Shown: one piece after another, positions 62,775 to 64,000 of the stretch | How the letters are laid out: each line of letters begins with the position of its first letter | Position numbering within the stretch: the stretch's first letter is position 1 | Source of the DNA: JAILLW01 sp045629045 | Lineage (GTDB): Bacteria > Bacillota > Clostridia > Lachnospirales > Lachnospiraceae | Direction: 5' to 3' | Assembly (NCBI GenBank): GCA_045629045.1 | Contig: JAZQQM010000061.1 | Span: 1 to 64,000 of the forward strand | Length of the DNA: 64,000 nt | Position numbers and translations under genes: made by a program | The notes under the pieces: generated by a model | The model's input: only the letters and a program-made list of their open reading frames with translations | What the model was told of the DNA's origin: nothing | Database searches by the model: none

Positions 62775-64000
62775 TTAGGAGCACGAATTAATTATGGAAT
62801 TGAGTCTATCATTATATCCGCTTTTAAAGAATACACATTTAAGAGGATCAATACCGTTAAAATCATCTGTTAATCCATACGCTATTGCTCTGCAGCCTCC
62901 ACAACACAAATATTTGTATTTACATTCGTTGCATTGTGAATTCACGCCCCATAAATCACGAAGGGTTTTAAACGTATGTTGTGTCAGAGGTGAATCGGAT
63001 AAGATACTTTGCAGGGATACGCTTTTGACATTTCCCATGCTGATACCTCTTGCCATTAATCCTCCTGAAAGAGGAATACATGGACTAACCTCACCTGTTG
63101 AACCCACAAAAAAATTAAAATGAGCATCTGTACATGCCGGTTGTTTGTCGGAATCAGCCTTTTTATTAAAAGGTCTTACCTTGATTCTTTCGTGATTATC
63201 GTACCATAGAACTTCCCATATGGAAATAGAAATTTTGCCGTTGGCTTTAATGTATTTTTCAATAAAATCAAGGGCAAAATCGTAGTATTCTTCAGCCGAT
63301 AAAGATAAGTCTTTATACTTTAACCATCTGGGAGCTTCACCTGTACGCATCATACGCATATAACGTATTCCCATTTTTTCTAAATATTGAACAGTATCCC
63401 AAACACTGTCAATATTCCCTCTGTGAAGACTCATTTGTACCGATACATCAAAACCGGCATCTTTAATAAGTTTTATTTTATCCAAAGTCTTTTGCTCGAT
63501 GTTTGGAGTATTACGTAACCATTCATGTTTTCCGAGGCCGTCAAAGCTTACCGCAAACATAGGAGATTGGTTTAACGCTCTTAACTTTTCAAATAATTCT
63601 TCATTAACCAATAAACCGTTTGTGATTATACGTTCAATACTAAGTCCGGCATCTGTAATTTCCTGAAGAATTTGCATAAAACCAGGATGAGTCAGAGGTT
63701 CTCCGCCTGTTAAGTGAACTTCATTTACTCCGCAATTGACCAATTCTTTTATAAAAATGCGGGATTCTTCAAGGGAAAACATATCATGCCGTTTTTGGTC
63801 ATTGTCCGCAACAAAGCAGTGTCGACAGTTTAAATTGCAACTTGATGTAATTGCCCATTCAACGCTTTTAAAATACCTATTGTCGTAAAAGGTATATTTT
63901 TGTTCGCCCTTTGATACAATAGGTGTTTCTGATTTAAGAAGAACACGTGATGATACCAGGTATTCCAAATTCGGAGTTGGGGGTATATCGCTTATTCCGT
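62775..64000 (-). CDS. Radical SAM/SPASM enzyme 4 (5' end outside window)
   Basis: The visible part encodes about 408 residues. It includes the radical SAM motif SCNLNCRHC, GGEP, and a SPASM domain (GEVSPC; CNECKYKYLCCGGC; KCVFF). A TTG codon at 63968 could be a start, but the frame stays open through residues GISDIPPTPN to the window edge, so the gene most likely continues beyond 64000. It is less like the three plus-strand paralogues and has no complete RRE-like region in view. It directly precedes the Nif11-type precursor on the same strand, so that peptide is its likely substrate. Confidence 0.87.
   Translation of the reverse strand, partial: GISDIPPTPNLEYLVSSRVLLKSETPIVSKGEQKYTFYDNRYFKSVEWAITSSCNLNCRHCFVADNDQKRHDMFSLEESRIFIKELVNCGVNEVHLTGGEPLTHPGFMQILQEITDAGLSIERIITNGLLVNEELFEKLRALNQSPMFAVSFDGLGKHEWLRNTPNIEQKTLDKIKLIKDAGFDVSVQMSLHRGNIDSVWDTVQYLEKMGIRYMRMMRTGEAPRWLKYKDLSLSAEEYYDFALDFIEKYIKANGKISISIWEVLWYDNHERIKVRPFNKKADSDKQPACTDAHFNFFVGSTGEVSPCIPLSGGLMARGISMGNVKSVSLQSILSDSPLTQHTFKTLRDLWGVNSQCNECKYKYLCCGGCRAIAYGLTDDFNGIDPLKCVFFKSGYNDRLNSIINSCS

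Overview
The window looks like the replication-origin region of a low-GC Clostridia chromosome, most likely a plant-polysaccharide-degrading Lachnospiraceae (Butyrivibrio/Pseudobutyrivibrio type). This rests on the dnaA neighbourhood gene order, AT-rich codon use, arabinoxylan and xyloglucan glycosidases, and many Lachnospiraceae-style signalling proteins. The genus is inference. Genes left of about 38.2 kb are mostly on the minus strand and those to the right mostly on the plus strand, so both arms are read away from an origin that flanks dnaA.

Layout. 1-7.4 kb is a patchwork bounded by two copies of the last 19 bp of a tRNA-Pro gene. It holds decayed kinase and phosphatase pieces, a PrsW-type protease, an M13 lipoprotein peptidase and a three-gene thiol/iron-sulfur redox cluster. 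7.4-18.2 kb carries an operon of unknown envelope proteins, a hybrid histidine kinase, a CPA2-type antiporter, an orphan FeoB-associated protein with a DtxR-like repressor, an OGG-type glycosylase and a von Willebrand A lipoprotein. 18.3-28.7 kb is a carbohydrate block: GH51 arabinofuranosidase, ribulose-5-P epimerase and an FGGY kinase in one operon; GH31 alpha-xylosidase, GH42 beta-galactosidase and a DEDDh exonuclease in another, divergent from an AraC-type regulator. 28.7-29.5 kb has an orphan type IV pilin-like protein and a cysteine-rich protein. 29.5-45.4 kb is the core origin region: gyrA, gyrB, recF, yaaA, dnaN, dnaA / rpmH, rnpA, yidD, yidC, jag, mnmE, mnmG, rsmG. Next come a DegS/DegU-like two-component pair, two perfect parS sites without parAB nearby, and small housekeeping genes separated by large hairpin-forming repeats (47.2-54.2 kb).

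The most interesting part is 53.7-64.0 kb. It is an apparent ribosomally made, modified peptide (RiPP) locus running off the window edge. On the plus strand, three tandem paralogous radical SAM/SPASM enzymes with PqqD-like N-terminal regions overlap each other and a 601-residue YcaO protein. Facing them on the minus strand are a fourth radical SAM/SPASM enzyme (cut by the window end), a Nif11-type leader peptide with a four-cysteine core, and a small predicted methyltransferase. A second small peptide, with a double-glycine leader and four cysteines, lies 2 kb upstream. The combination of four SPASM enzymes, YcaO and a Nif11 precursor does not match a characterised RiPP class known to me and is the best candidate for an undescribed system.

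Starts were moved from the longest open frame where a ribosome-binding site favoured an inner start (PrsW, DtxR, mnmG, DUF402, AlkD, GNAT, MATE, both small peptides, YcaO). Three proteins too short for ordinary ORF calling (rpmH, a CXXC peptide, the FeoB-associated protein) were read directly from the sequence.
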